From: Lasioglossum baleicum
Taxonomy: Eukaryota; Arthropoda; Insecta; Hymenoptera; Halictidae
Assembly (NCBI RefSeq): GCF_051020765.1
Contig: NC_134943.1
Location: 1,674,001 to 1,738,000 of the forward strand
Direction of reading: 5' to 3'
Length of the DNA: 64,000 bases
Below the pieces are notes generated by a model. The model searched no databases. It had not been told where the DNA came from and worked only from the letters and a program-made list of their open reading frames with translations. Positions 42,748 through 55,240 of the stretch are shown here, piece after piece; positions within the stretch are counted from its first letter, which is position 1, and each line of letters opens with the position of its first letter. The position numbers were made by a program, and so were the translations under genes.

Positions 42748-45100
42748 CATCTTCCTATAAATCCATTAATCATTATTCATTTATCTGTCTTCTGTTCTAC
42801 CAAACGCAGGAAAAATATAATTTTCCTTCTGAATAAACAATGTTCATAATCGTTAAATACTCTATCTAACTCTTTTCATGCAACAAGTTTAAGTCACTCG
42901 TAACTCCAATGAAAGATATAGGGAAATGCATGGAACTTAGAAAAGTTTATTTCTGTCTAGCGAGACACTTTCACCGTTTTAATTTAACCTGACCACCATT
43001 GCAATTAAGAATGCTTAGAGAGTGCTATACTTAGGACCAATAAAGTACACCGCGGTCTAATTATAAATTTATTACCGTCGCGTAACAAAACGGCTAAGAA
43101 AGAAATATAAAGAAAATATTCTTATCGTTAGAGTCTGGCGTCTGTAATACAGACCGCACGCGGCACTCTTCTATTACAGGCGGAACTGTAGCAGACTTTG
43201 CTCGGCGAAGTGCATGTCGTTAAAGACACACGGTTTCATTTAAATACTTAACTCTATCCAGTCTTGATTTCTCTTCTTGAAATTGGTGCATAAAAGGACA
43301 CTGCTGTGAAGAAGTAGCTTATATCCGGCTCCGAACTTGTCCTTTTCTAAGCTAGCATAAACCACATGCATTACGAAAATTCAGGGATCGAAATGAATAG
43401 TTACAGTCTGTCCAACAAGATCGTGTTGGCGTTAGCAAAATTAAATTAATTTGGAAAAAATTTACTATGAATCAAAAATACATTTCAAATACCAATAAGA
43501 TCTGACATTGAACTAATAAAACTGGAAGCAAATGGACTTTGTAAAACAACGATGTACCATTGTAATCGACTGGCCATTCAGATAATAAATTTGAAGATGC
43601 AAAATATGAGAGAAATACTTACAAATTTTTTAGAATCTTCTGTTCCTTCGTCGGATCCACAGCCCACTATTGTTTACTCACGCGAATACGTCCGAAGAAC
43701 TGTGCCTGTTCCGAACACGTACACAACACACTTTTCGAAATTTTGATAGCGGACGAGAAGAAGTTACTCCGACCACAAGCAAAATATGTTGAAAAATTTG
43801 TAGTACCTATACTTTACATTAGTATTTTATAATGTAGGATTAGTATTCTCGTGTATAACAATGGATATAAGGGTCCCTTTAAATTTCGTTTGCCTCGAGG
43901 CACGCACACGATTACGTTCTGTTTCATCGACACGGTTAGGTAGACTGTAGTATGTAGTGGGATTTTTTCGATACGTATAACTAAAAAATTTTTATTTAAA
44001 TTTTAGTTGTTTGCGACATATGGTTCTCTCCTTTCACGCATTTTCTCTTCTCGACGAGTAGAACGTGTTGAAGTAAAAACAAACTTTAAGAACAATTTTC
44101 TTTCGTATAAACAATTTTGCGGCAAGTTTCTTTTGCAAATGTACACCACGATCCAGAGGTGTATATTCACCCCTAGGACGGATGACAATTACTTTTTATA
44201 CACCTTGTATACAATTATCTAATTGTATAAAAATATTTGTATAAACATCGCAACAATTTTGTAGGTATTGTTAATAATGCAAACTGTAGATCGTTCTGGA
44301 ACCCCTGAAGAGGGCTCGTAGAAAAAACTAAAATGACTGTGATAAACATAGATCCGCGAATTAACAGTTATTCAGCTTTATGTACATATATTGTAAAATA
44401 TCGATATCTCAAGTGTTCGATATCTGAATAACTAATAGACGGCATCAGAATGAATGCATCTTGTTACGGATTACCTTTATTTACATTTTCAGTAGTAAAG
44501 ATATTCTCCCTGAGCAGTCGTACCACTCCTCGGCGATCGTCGATCCATACTTCTTAATATTTTCCTCAGTCTTTTTTCAACCTTATGTTAATTTAAGTGA
44601 CTCCTCATATTCATTTAAAATTGCAAATGTATGATTCAGCGATACATTCGAAACACTCGATGGTAAGAATATCGTGGTTCATACATATGTCAATATCCGG
44701 TTGACTCGAGGAGATGGGCTACTTCAGAAGTTTAAGAAAAATGCATGTCTTTTGCGTTGTCTCGAAAGATAGCGTCGGAAAAGCATTCTTAAAGCAGCAG
44801 TCCAAAATTTCTAAATTTTAATTAAAAACATTTAAACCATTAAAAAATTTAATTTAATTTAAAACTAAGCTTTTCAAATTGACTATGATTATGGTATCTA
44901 AAAATGGTCTTCAATACACCTGTCACTATAATCTGTTCTAAGATTGAATTAAAATTGTTCATACGTTTTTGATATTCTTAATTTCCAAAACATATTATGT
45001 GAGAAATGAAATGATAATTCATTGTATAATTAAAAAGTACAAAATCTAGCTTATTTGTTTTTCCATACATGAACGAACAGAAGTGTGGATTGGTCCGAAA
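42748..45100. other. AT-rich non-coding stretch
   Basis: No supported gene. A possible weak family A trace is at 43263-43305 (CTTGAAATTGGTGCATAAAA). ACACCTTGTATA near 44199 resembles a TA-flanked transposon end without a partner. Confidence 0.4.
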
Positions 45101-45456
45101 TACTAACAAAGAAACGGTGTTTTTAATCTATTATTTAAACAAATCGTTTTATAACTCAGGTACTTTCCAAGACTCCAAAGTAGGAAAAAAGGGGGAGATT
45201 GGAAAGACGAAGAAGAGAAAATAAAAACGAATAAAAAGACAGGACGAACGAGAGACGCCGTAGAGTCCACCGAAAAAGAATCATAGTGAAGGATCTCTAT
45301 GGAGCGAAGGAATAGATAGAAACACACTAAAGAGAAATAAGACAGAATGATTTTGCCTCTCCTCCGGAGGCAACGACTACCAATTCCATTATACCCATCA
45401 ACCACCAACCCACCACCCTGGAAAAGAGTATTTAAAGTGACGTCACGAGGGTGAGA

Positions 45457-45539
45457 CGAAGAAGAGGTGGATGACGACGAGGACGAAGAAGAAGAAGAAG
45501 CAACAGCAGAAACCAGAAGAAGGAGAAGAAGAAGGATGA
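45457..45539. repeat. (GAA/GAC)n trinucleotide-type repeat
   Basis: Imperfect GAAGAAGAAGAAG and GACGACGAGGACG runs. On the complement they encode the poly-serine stretch of a spurious frame. Confidence 0.85.
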
Positions 45540-46200
45540 GAGAAAAGGTGAGGGGTGGGGGTTTAGGGATGGTTTGTTCGAACAAGAAGAGAAACAGAGA
45601 GAAAACTAGGAAAGGAGGGATGGGGAGAAGGAGGAAGATTCTTTAAGACGCTCAATATAAATACTAGAGGGGGTTGAGAAAAAGGGTTGCTTCCCTTCGG
45701 GCCGACGACGCAGGCCGGAGCGTGTACACTCGAGGAGAGCATGGAAAAGAGACAGTGCAGCGCGAGCACTGTCCAATAGAGAGGGACAGTGCCATGCCGT
45801 GGAAGAAGAAAGGTAAAGAGGATGGAAAGCTTGGCAGGATAGGTGGTGGATTCGAGGGGCAGGGGGACGGTTTAGGGGTGGTAACGGAGTCGGAGGGCTT
45901 CCAGAGAGAGAGGCAGAGCCAGACGGGGGCAGATGAGGGTGGCTAGAGGGGGTGGGAGGGGAAGACAGGGCCTACGGGGCTGGAAAACTCACCCCTTTTC
46001 TTGCTTACCCTCGCTCGCTGTTTAATTGCATCTTACTTTCGAATTTTCCGTGTGGAGCTATCGATCGAGACACCCGAAAGGGGGTTCGTTTGCGTCTTAT
46101 CTCCGACAGCCCTCGTCGTCTACTCTCCGGCCTCTATCTCTTTCGCCCTTTTTCTCTCTACTTCCCTCGTGCACCAGACCCGTTCCTTTGCTAGTCTTCA

Positions 46201-46210
46201 CCCCCCCCCC
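46201..46210. repeat. Poly-C run (10)
   Basis: Ten consecutive C followed by GCCC. A similar C12 run is at 62084-62095. Confidence 0.9.
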
Positions 46211-46620
46211 GCCCTTCATCCAACTTACCCACATCAACCCCTGTTCCCAGAAAGCGCGGAATATACTCGTCCTGCCTTCGCCTCGGTCCACCCACGCTCC
46301 CGCGCGGACTATTTAAAATTACACGTTGCCGTTGCGTAAGCTCCGCCACACCCCTCGCCTCTCCCCCGCTCCCTTTTTCCATTTTCCCCGGTTACAAGCT
46401 TTTGATCTTGGACGCTACGTTTGATTTTACACGTCGAAGTTCACTCACCCGGTGTCACGGCTGTAATTATTTCAACTGACGTTACGCTGCTCTTTCCCTC
46501 TCTCCCCCCTCTCTTTCTTTCCCTCTCTTCTGTCCTCGATTACTCTCCGACGGACTCCAGACGCGCAAATGGCAGCGGTTACCGAAGAAAAACAATGATT
46601 CATATCCTGCAATAGTTTGT

Positions 46621-47160
46621 TGCGGGCGAGAAGACAACTCTGGAAGTGGTACGGACGCGTTCGAGAATTTTTGATCGGATTCGTTGTTCGATCACCCTAA
46701 GATGAACAATTTGTAGACATAAGGGTGACAGTGTGTACAGAGACTCTTCTGACTGACAAGGGAACGTAGCAATGTGATACAAGATGATTTCGATGAATCT
46801 TTCGGGAAAAGTAGATCTTAGAAAAATATTGGACGCATTTCTCTATTTTCCATTCTCCACACTGCAGAGGTGAAAACAGCCCTCGTAGTTTGGGGTCGGA
46901 ATCATATTTGGTCGAATATCTCCGAGACTATTGGAGAAAATAAGAAATGAGAAAGCTGTGTATTTTTCTAATAAGAAATCCAGCTGCACAAACAGATTTT
47001 AGGTTATAATTTGTTTAAAAAATACATTAAAAAGTGACGCTTTATACAAAGTACAGATACAACAGAATTTTGATTTTTAAAAGAAGTTATTAGAATTTCA
47101 ATGTTCCGCCATTGTTTGAAAAACGATGGCGCTAGGTGCTAATGACAATGAGATAGAAGA
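46621..47160. other. Non-coding stretch
   Basis: Two small hairpins: TCACCCTAAG with ATAAGGGTGA (46693-46730), and CGCCATTGTTT-gaa-AAACGATGGCG (47107-47131). No gene supported. Confidence 0.35.
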
Positions 47161-48540
47161 GTTCCACAATATGTCGGAAAACAGAAAACTGTGCGCGCGA
47201 TCGACGCGATACACGACGTTCACGACGAAGAACTCGATGACGAAGAATCAGTGGCAGGCACATTTGCCGTAGCGCTCGCGATGACACTCGGATCACCCGA
47301 TCGAGAACAAGACAAGGAAATCGTGCACAGCGGCAATGTTCGGATCCGATATCCGTGAAAAGAGAGCGGAGGCGCGTGTTGTACCGGGGAGGCGCCCGAT
47401 GTTATTTTCGCCCCCTAGATTTTTAATCAATCCGTCACTGGTAGGGTAGAGACGGGGGTGGTTTCTTCCTTAGTTCCCTTCCTCGCCACGTATTTAAAAC
47501 CTCGGGGCTGATGAACGCTTCTCATGCCAAACAGCCTGCTCCTCTCTGGCCCTCCCTCCGCTTCCGCCGCCTCCGATTCGGTCCCCCTTCCCCACCCCTT
47601 GTATCGCCCCCTTTCGTCCCCCTTTCGCCCTCACCGTTTTCCCCGTTCAACCCCCCGCGAGATCCGTCGGTACACGTACATGCGTGCACGTGAGCAACCG
47701 TTTCTCCCTTCACGTTTCTTCTGGCGTGGGTAGGTGAGGCGAAACAGGGGATGAGGAAAGTAGGGGGTTATTTCATAAGTGTGCAACGCATCACGTGTAC
47801 ACTCGCGTCCACCCCCCATCAACCCCCCTCCCAAGCTACCATTACCTTTTCTTGCGCTGCAATATAGGCCGGGCACAATGAGTATTTCGAACACTTACGG
47901 AGCGTACACGTGAGCATTGCGTAAATAGCAGACGGACCCGGCTTATGAGCGGCAGCTTCGTCTTAATTTCGTGGTCGATGTGTATTTCGCAAATGGAACC
48001 GCGCCGACGCCGACGATGCGAGGGGAACCGTATACCTTTCCACGTCAAACACGAAACGTTTTCGTGAATTTCGCCAGTGACGGCTTTTCACCGGCTCCAC
48101 GTGTACCCCCCTCCCCCTTTTTCTTTCTCTACCGTTGTCTTGTTTTTTCCGATGCACAATGCCCGCATGAACGTACTGCGGAACAATGAACGGCATGTGT
48201 GAAGCTTGTAACGGACGTGTGTAGCAAGTAAAGTGGTACTTGTGCCTGTCGCATCCCACGCGATTCGTCGAATGAATGATCTTTTATCTGCTATTTGTTC
48301 TCTCGCTGCTCCTCGATACCGGAGCCAGGTGTCTCGCATTATCTTGAACGTATTATTCGACTGTTTTTCAAATCCATATGTCGCTTTTAACCGGCGCACA
48401 CAACTCAGAAATAGTCGCATAAAAGAACCTAGAATAATGTTTCGCTCATTTTGCTGTACACTGTACACTTTAAATCAGAGCAAATTATACTTCGTTTATC
48501 AACCAGGTGCGAGAAAGTTGTTTCGAGGAAGCCAGCTTTA
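47161..48540. other. GC-rich CpG block
   Basis: CpG-rich unique sequence, pyrimidine-rich at 47520-47660. Overlapping 60-126 codon frames on both strands lack domains; none called. Candidate regulatory block by composition only. Confidence 0.35.
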
Positions 48541-49560
48541 AAGTTTGAAGTTATAAATCGAAATACCAAGCCAAATACACTTTATTAATTAATAGCTTCG
48601 AAAATATTATGAATTCTGAGGAAGTAAACTGTAAATCAATTTCATTTAATGACATAGGCTTGAGTTTATAAAATGATTTCTAAATTAAAAATTAATGCTT
48701 ATGAGGTATCATACAGCTAAGCCAAATAGATTAATAAACAAGCTTAACTTCCAATTTGCAAACTCAATTCTAACAAATATAACGCACATATTATGAAATA
48801 TGAATGTAGAATCTTATACCAATCTCCAAGTTCAAACCTCGAGATTCAAATTCTGACTAAATAACTTAGAAGCTCACGTGGAATGAAAGTTTGAAGGGTC
48901 CAGTCGACTGATCCTGGAATTCGGTATAGCAGATCTCTCAGCATAAAGACCCAAGTCAGAAGTCCTCAATATCAAATCAAATCTAATGCTAAATTTAAGG
49001 AGCTATGTCTAAGCATACGTAGATTCAAGAGTTAATAAAGACAGAGACTCCTAGAACTTAGGAATGTTGCTCTCCCCAGGCCAAAGTATCACTAGAGTCA
49101 TTGAGATTCCTAAGTCCTCGGCCATATTCACGTTATTTAGGTCATGATCTTGCTCATATCTGTCTATTTGAGATCAGCTCAAGGGTAAACGGCTTCAAGA
49201 ATCTCCATCCTGAAAGAACTTAATACGAGTACCTTGGAGGTTATTCTATTTGGACCTCTCGGTTCCATGTCGAACACACACACAGATTTCAATTTCTATG
49301 TCCTGACTTGTCCCAATTTGAGTCTCCCAATCTTTGGTAGCTCTAACTTGAGTTCCTGCTTTCGTCTAATTTAATCTATTACTTCTAAGTTGGCTCGATC
49401 AAAGTCTATCGGGTCTGGGCTGATCTAATTTGAGTTCATCGATCCGTACTTGTTCCGGTTCTAGCTTCTTAGTCCTGTCTTCTTTGGATTAGAGTTTCTT
49501 ACACTGGGCTTTTTCTGATTCTCGCTGTACCTCCGAATCGTGGGTGGCCCAGGGTCATAG
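48541..49560. repeat. Degenerate short-motif repeat region, about 1 kb
   Basis: The region has even, intermediate base composition unlike its flanks. It repeatedly uses short related motifs such as TCTAATTTGAGTTC, CCAATTTGAGTCTC, TCTAACTTGAGTTC and CTATTTGAGATC, and in the first half TTCAAACCTCGAGATTCAAA and ACTCAATTCTAAC. Copies are too diverged for me to fix a period. It looks like an old minisatellite. No gene supported. Confidence 0.45.
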
Positions 49561-51367
49561 CAGTGCCTCCAATGCTACACCAGCTGTCCAAGACAGCTTT
49601 ACTTTTTACACAGTTTTTGTTATACATCCTACTTCATTTAAAAAAAAGAACTGTGGTTATTACTTTCTGTAAATTGTGGCTAGCTCCAATAATAAGTATG
49701 GTGGCGTCACAACAGTATTCTTCTTTGTAGGAATCCGGATATATGTAGATGTAGAATTTACATATTCAATTTACCAAAGAGTAATCTATTTTTTTAGAAA
49801 TGTGTTTTGAACTACTTGAAATCGTCAAGCTAGAAACATTTAATTTACTAAAATTTCGTTTAAAATATACAATGTTATTTAAACTGTTTGTGCTTAAAAT
49901 TCTACGATATACTTTTCCAATAAATTTTACCGAGCACTGCACTCAACGCGGATGCCTCTTAGGTAACCTTCTTCTCGTTCGAGCATGTAACGAGTCTTAC
50001 CTGTCCTGCACACGCATTGTCGAGTTGTCCACGTAACAGTTAGCAGATCAATCTCAGAAAATGCTCTGGACAGTATCCACGGTTTCGGAATGTCTTTTAT
50101 CGCGCGCGGCCCTCCCCTGTCGGTCGATTGAGATTGATCGAATTATCGGTGTGGCCAAGGCCTAGCCCCGGGGTGGAACAAAAGGCACGGTCTGGATTTT
50201 TAATTCGTATATGTGCGAAGAATGAACGCACGCGAGCGTTTCCTCGCGTGCCTGACCCGACGTCTCGCGTGTAATTTCACCCCTCTGCGGAGCCCGTGTG
50301 CTGGCAGTCTTACAGGCTTACGTGCCAACCATTACACATTTAACGTATGCGTACACCATTAACCTTCCCGACCTCCTCGCCGACTTTGATTTCACTGCTC
50401 GGTTCGTTTAACCGGCACAATTTCGTTACGTTTACGAATCCACGAAACTCCATATGCGTGAGCATCAGCACAGATCGCGGATAAACTTTTACCGTCGCCT
50501 CGCACAGTGGGCAAAATGCCATGGTACAAAAAACGTCGTATAAAAGACATTAAACAGGAAATTAATAATATGACATTTCCATAAAACCTATATCTAGATT
50601 CATTTAACTGCCGTAAATAATCATGTATTACCTGCATGAAATCTCAATCAAAATTTAATTCATTCATTTCACGTTTTGTTATAACACTAATAATTGTTAA
50701 TAACAGTATTAACTACTTTTTTCTGTTCTATTATATGTATTAAATTCAATATCTATATAATTCACACTCTAACGGAGTAAGCTTCATGTCAATATTTGTA
50801 GAAGGGAACCCCTAAAGCATAAAAATCTTTGTTTGACCAAATCGCTCGGGGCAGAATTCTACCCACGCGTGGCCTTACAGGTGTAAAATCTCTTAATTAC
50901 CGTTTAATCGGCTCTTCAATTGCTTACTTCAATAGTGAGAATTGTTGCATCTCTTTATAAGAAAATAGACAAATTGTAAAAATGATATAAACTAGAATTG
51001 TTACAACAATTAACAACATATAATAACAATAATGTTAATAATAATGTTAATTAATTTCTCTTTACCCTTAGATGTACGGAGCACTAAAAGTTGCTATTTA
51101 TTACATAAAAATAACAAAGGTACATTTTGATTCTCATTACATCATACATATACATATACATATACCTAAATACATCCTTACAATTTCAATAACCATAAAT
51201 TTAAAAATTCATCATTTTGACATTAATTAAAAAACATTATGTACTAAAAATATTAATTATCATTGTGTACCTTCAAGATTAATATTGAAGAATCATTTTC
51301 ACGTTAACACGAATATCACTTTAAAAGAATATCCGAAATAAATGATATTAATGAAGTTGCTAAACTT
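49561..51367. other. Non-coding stretch
   Basis: Mostly AT-rich with a GC-rich CpG segment at 50080-50330 and a (TATACA)n run at 51144-51166. Frames at 49800-50036 and 50340-50637 (60-81 codons) have no recognisable domain and are not called. Confidence 0.4.
51144..51166. repeat. (CATATA)n short tandem
   Basis: About four CATATA units. Confidence 0.85.
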
Positions 51368-51536
51368 CAGCGCGTTAAAACTGTTATAGTTGGGGCCTTG
51401 GACAAAGTAGAATTTCGGAGGCACCGGGGAAAAACGTAGAATTTGGATCTTGGATCTTGGTTTGTGTTCGGGGCCCTCTTTTGCTTTGGGGCCCCGGGCA
51501 TTTGCCCAAGTTGCCCATAGGGTAACGCGCCACTAC
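51368..51536. mobile_element. Possible DNA-transposon fragment with GC-rich palindromic end
   Basis: The left end is CAGCGCGTTAAAACTG; the right end in reverse is TAGTGGCGCGTTACCCTATG, sharing GCGCGTTA. Inside the right end lie GGGGCCCCGGGCATTTGCCC and TTGCCCATAGGG-type motifs, which resemble the GTGGCGTA...GGGCAA...GGGCCCC ends common to many animal non-autonomous DNA transposons. The interior contains a GGATCTTGGATCTTGG tandem. The boundaries and target duplication are uncertain. Confidence 0.4.
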
Positions 51537-54170
51537 TTAGAATTTGATCGACACCACACGCACGAAACGCTGAAACCGTGGAGCTATGGAGCAAGCATTA
51601 CACCGGGGGGGATGATGTCGGGTACAAAGTATTACGGGAAACAAAGGAAAATAGACGTCCACGAGTAAAATCGTAAAAACGCATTTCCGGAATGGGGCGA
51701 ATCTCAGAGCATTCTTTGTAGTAGCAACGAACATCGTAGACGTGGGATTTCAGTATTTCCTTGACACAAACAATGAGGCTGGAGAGATGTGAATTGCTGA
51801 TGCATGACACAGACCGCAGTCCACATCCGGCATCATCGACCGTCTCCTGCAAATTCAGATAGTCTGCCTTCCCATCTTCCTTGAATTATCATCCGTCCAC
51901 TTTCAGAGCGTTCCTCAAACCAAGGACGTTTCGATTTGCCTGGTTACCCAAGAATACCAAACGCACCAGGAGAATCTTTAATTAACCCTTTGTGCCATGA
52001 ATCATTTCGACTTTTTAATGCTACATTTGTTCTACATACTTTGGACAAAGCTGTATAAACATCTTTTACTATCTTCAAACCGTAAATGTAGAGCTTGTTG
52101 ATTCTTAAAAAACAGGTTCAATTTCATTCAATTTCGAAACTGGTTTTAGATATTAGGATTAACGTGTGAAAATTAATCTAAAAAAAGTAAAATTAAGTAG
52201 TCGTTCGATGAACGTTTGAGATCATATTTTTTAAAGAAACACTAAATAATAGTGAAATTTATATTTTTCACTACACACCAATTTTAATTGTTTTAGTCCT
52301 TTTATTCTGTTTTTCATTAACTATATTTTATTATATTTTTGTATTCCCATTAATACTAAACAAATTGAAAAATTGTAGCGGTTTGTACAGATTATAACTA
52401 ATCTATTTTTTTTATTTGTTTGGTTTTTTATTTTGTCATATTTTTGTAGTTCTGCAAATTTTAAGTGCACCGAAAAATTTTATATAAATATTTTTTATTC
52501 TATTAAAAAATCGGCTTTTGTTTGTCATTATAAAACGTTCACACATATTAAATTTATAATAAGGTTTTGTTGACGTGACGTTATAAAGCACCTTTAGAAC
52601 ATAAACGCTTGAATGAAACTTTGTGAAGTACATGAAGGACATGTGGAGAACATTTAATAAATTAATAAAGAGCGTATGAAATATTTTTACGCATACCGTG
52701 GAAAGTAACTTTCAAAGATATGTAATAAAAATGGATTACACAGGTTAAATTCAACTCTGAATTTGTCTCTCAGTAAAAGGAAAATTATTTGATAACTGCG
52801 GAGAGGTTTTCATAATTTTTCCTTTGAATTTTCATGCGCATACATAGTTTCAGTAGATTATATTACATGTTCACGCTTTGAGTGACACGCATGGACAACT
52901 TTACCCGGGTATTTTAATAAACGCAGTAACGAACAAACTTTTTGTAATTGTAGAACAGAAACTTTTTCTTTCCTCCGAGTTACACATCGTTAAAGGTGTG
53001 TGTTTGGCTAGAACTTCTGAAAGGAACTTCAGCTTCTAAAGAAAATTAGCAACATTAAATTTATGGTACTTTTTAATAATATTCACCATGCTAAGCTAAC
53101 TGATTAATGTTTTGGATTATTTAAAACAATTTCTTTCAGAGAAACTCATTTTAAATACAGAAAACAAATTACTCGGTTCGTTTACATTGAGCATATTCCA
53201 ATTCGACTAGTGATCATACTGAAATATGACTGACTAATCCGTTCGTCTATTAGTGACCTTTTCTACTTGCAGTGAAGAAGCGTTTAAAACTATTATGGGA
53301 TCAGCTAAATATTCTTCATCAGTTTTCATAAATATTTTCTGATGCAATTAATATTACACAAGGAAACAAGGAAAATATTATAGGAAAATTAACATTATGC
53401 CAAAAAGAATTTCAAGATTTATCAAGAACGCATTGAGTAGCAATCGGCTGGTGCGTCTGATCATGACCTACTAATTCTACTTCTGACAAAGTTTAAGCTG
53501 ATTTTCTCGACAACGAAGACTTGTTTGAACAAATTTCAAAACGGAAATACTTTATATAAATCACATTCTTTAAAATGTATATTATTTTTTACCTAATCAT
53601 CGTTGAGTTTTTTAATTATGACAAACGTGTACATCATGTTGTTCAGGTATTCGTGTGCCCTGTTATTACACTCTACACATATGTAGATCTTTCATTCAAC
53701 TTGCTGGAATGACACTTGCATACATGAATCGAGGCATGCATGGAAATGGTCCTCCTTACCTTTTTCGTAATTACATTCTTCATTCCTTCTCTTGCTCTTC
53801 TCATTTCCACAATTTTTTCCTTTCAAATCACATGCCATTCGACTCACTTTCTTTCACTGTTTTTCCTCGTAATCTCCTCTACTGACTTTTCCTTTTTCAC
53901 GAGTGTCACTACAGATGATCGACTTTCTCTCCAGTCTACCTCCATTTAAATCTTTTCGAGGTAGACTTTTATGACAAGGTTTAACAAGTCCTGATATGAC
54001 TAATTGTGAATGAACGGTGATCGTGAGTGTTCGGATAATAGAACGGTCGCCTACAGTGTTCTTTATTCTGAATCTTTACAAGCGACAAACCTAGCAACGC
54101 AAAAACAGTTTCTCCTAGCATCAAGCACCGTCGAGTGTCGTTTCACAGTCGCCATGCGAACGCCAAGGGG
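51537..54170. other. Mostly AT-rich non-coding stretch
   Basis: No supported gene. TTAACCCTTTGTGCCATG at 51983 is a piggyBac-type end without a found partner. The 53360-53540 segment is a diverged relative of the 42327-42745 element. Confidence 0.4.
53360..53540 (+). repeat. Diverged relative of the 42327-42745 element
   Basis: GGTGCGTCTGATCATGACCT, ATTCTACTTCTGAC and TTTTCTCGACAACGAAGA occur in the same order and spacing as ATGCGTCTGTTCATGGTCGA, GTTCTACTTCCCGC and TTTTCTCGAAAACAGAGC in the first copy. Confidence 0.5.
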
Positions 54171-55240
54171 TTGATTCATCTTTGGCCCGTTTTCGCAGAT
54201 TGTTGAACGGGATACGGGGGTGAATTTGTTCAACTAACGGTGCACCGCAGAAGCTTCCTTCGCCGGTGCGCCGGTATTTGCCGTTCCATTCCGCGCTTTT
54301 CCGTCAATCTTGTGTATTAACCAGCCGATTTTTCCGCGGAACAATAAGGCGGGAAATAAAAGCCAGCAAAGCAAATTAATTTCCGACGTTTACCCGCGTC
54401 GAGGAAGAAAGAGTGAGAACTTTCGACAAGAGAGGTAAAAAAACGGTTGGCCCGGGCGATACTTTCAGTAGAAGTGCAGCATACCGACGGTGGAGGTGGA
54501 GATGGTTTGAGGACGGAGGGCTGTGGGGGGTTAGGGGACAGGAAGGGTGAAAAAAATTCATGTCATACTCGAGTGGTTTGCTCGAGCCGAATACTCTATG
54601 CGCTTTACTGCGCTCTACTGAGCTCCGGCGGGCTCCACTTCGTCAGAACAACGAAGGTCTTGGTTAAATCCAAAAGCGACTATATAGCGGGCTTCTACTG
54701 GCCGCACCAAAGCGAACGTATTGCGGCATCAACAGTCAGAAACGTCGCGCTCTGCCAGACTGCACAGATCGCTGCATTAATGCCCATTCTTTCGAGTCCC
54801 GTTAGTATTTCTTCCTTTTTTTTCTCTCTCTCTCCTCCTACTCCTCCTCCTCCCACTACCACTTCCTTCTTTTTTTTCTTGTTTCCTCCTTCTTGCTTCC
54901 TTTGGCCCCTTGTTTTCCTTTTAACTCGCTTTTCCCTCCACCGCTCCTTCTATCCAAATCGAACTAACCGCGATACGAAAAAATTGTACGCGAACGCCGA
55001 GCCGCTCCGACGCTAATGGAAACCGCGATACGAGACGCCGGGCCGGGCCCGAACGACGGGAAAATCAGAAGCGTTATCATTATCGATATTCTGCACGATC
55101 GCCTTCATTCCCTGCGCGCGTTTTTACCCGTTTGTTCTAGACCACGCTTTGAGAACCGTTTCGGCGAATCGACTGTCTTTACGTTCGATAACGTTCCACA
55201 GCGAAAAAGCCGAGCCGGCTGTGGATAGAAACATTTTCGG
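54171..55240. other. GC-rich CpG block
   Basis: Unique CpG sequence with a CT/TCC simple-sequence stretch at 54815-54885. A 189-codon frame (54447-55016) passes through that stretch and has no domain; not called. Confidence 0.35.

Larger units (their letters stand above)
45101..46620. other. GC-rich block with purine-to-pyrimidine switch
   Basis: The top strand is purine-rich from about 45170 to 45970, then pyrimidine-rich from about 46000 to 46560. It includes GAAGAAGA/GACGACGA repeats (45457-45539), a C10 run at 46201-46210 and a CT run near 46499-46530. The open frames (up to 160 codons) mirror this composition and are not supported as genes. Confidence 0.45.

Noticed and set aside
45103..45585. 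160-codon reverse frame with poly-serine and a hydrophobic stretch
   Set aside because: The serine run is the GAA/GAC microsatellite read on the complement, and the apparent signal peptide is compositional.
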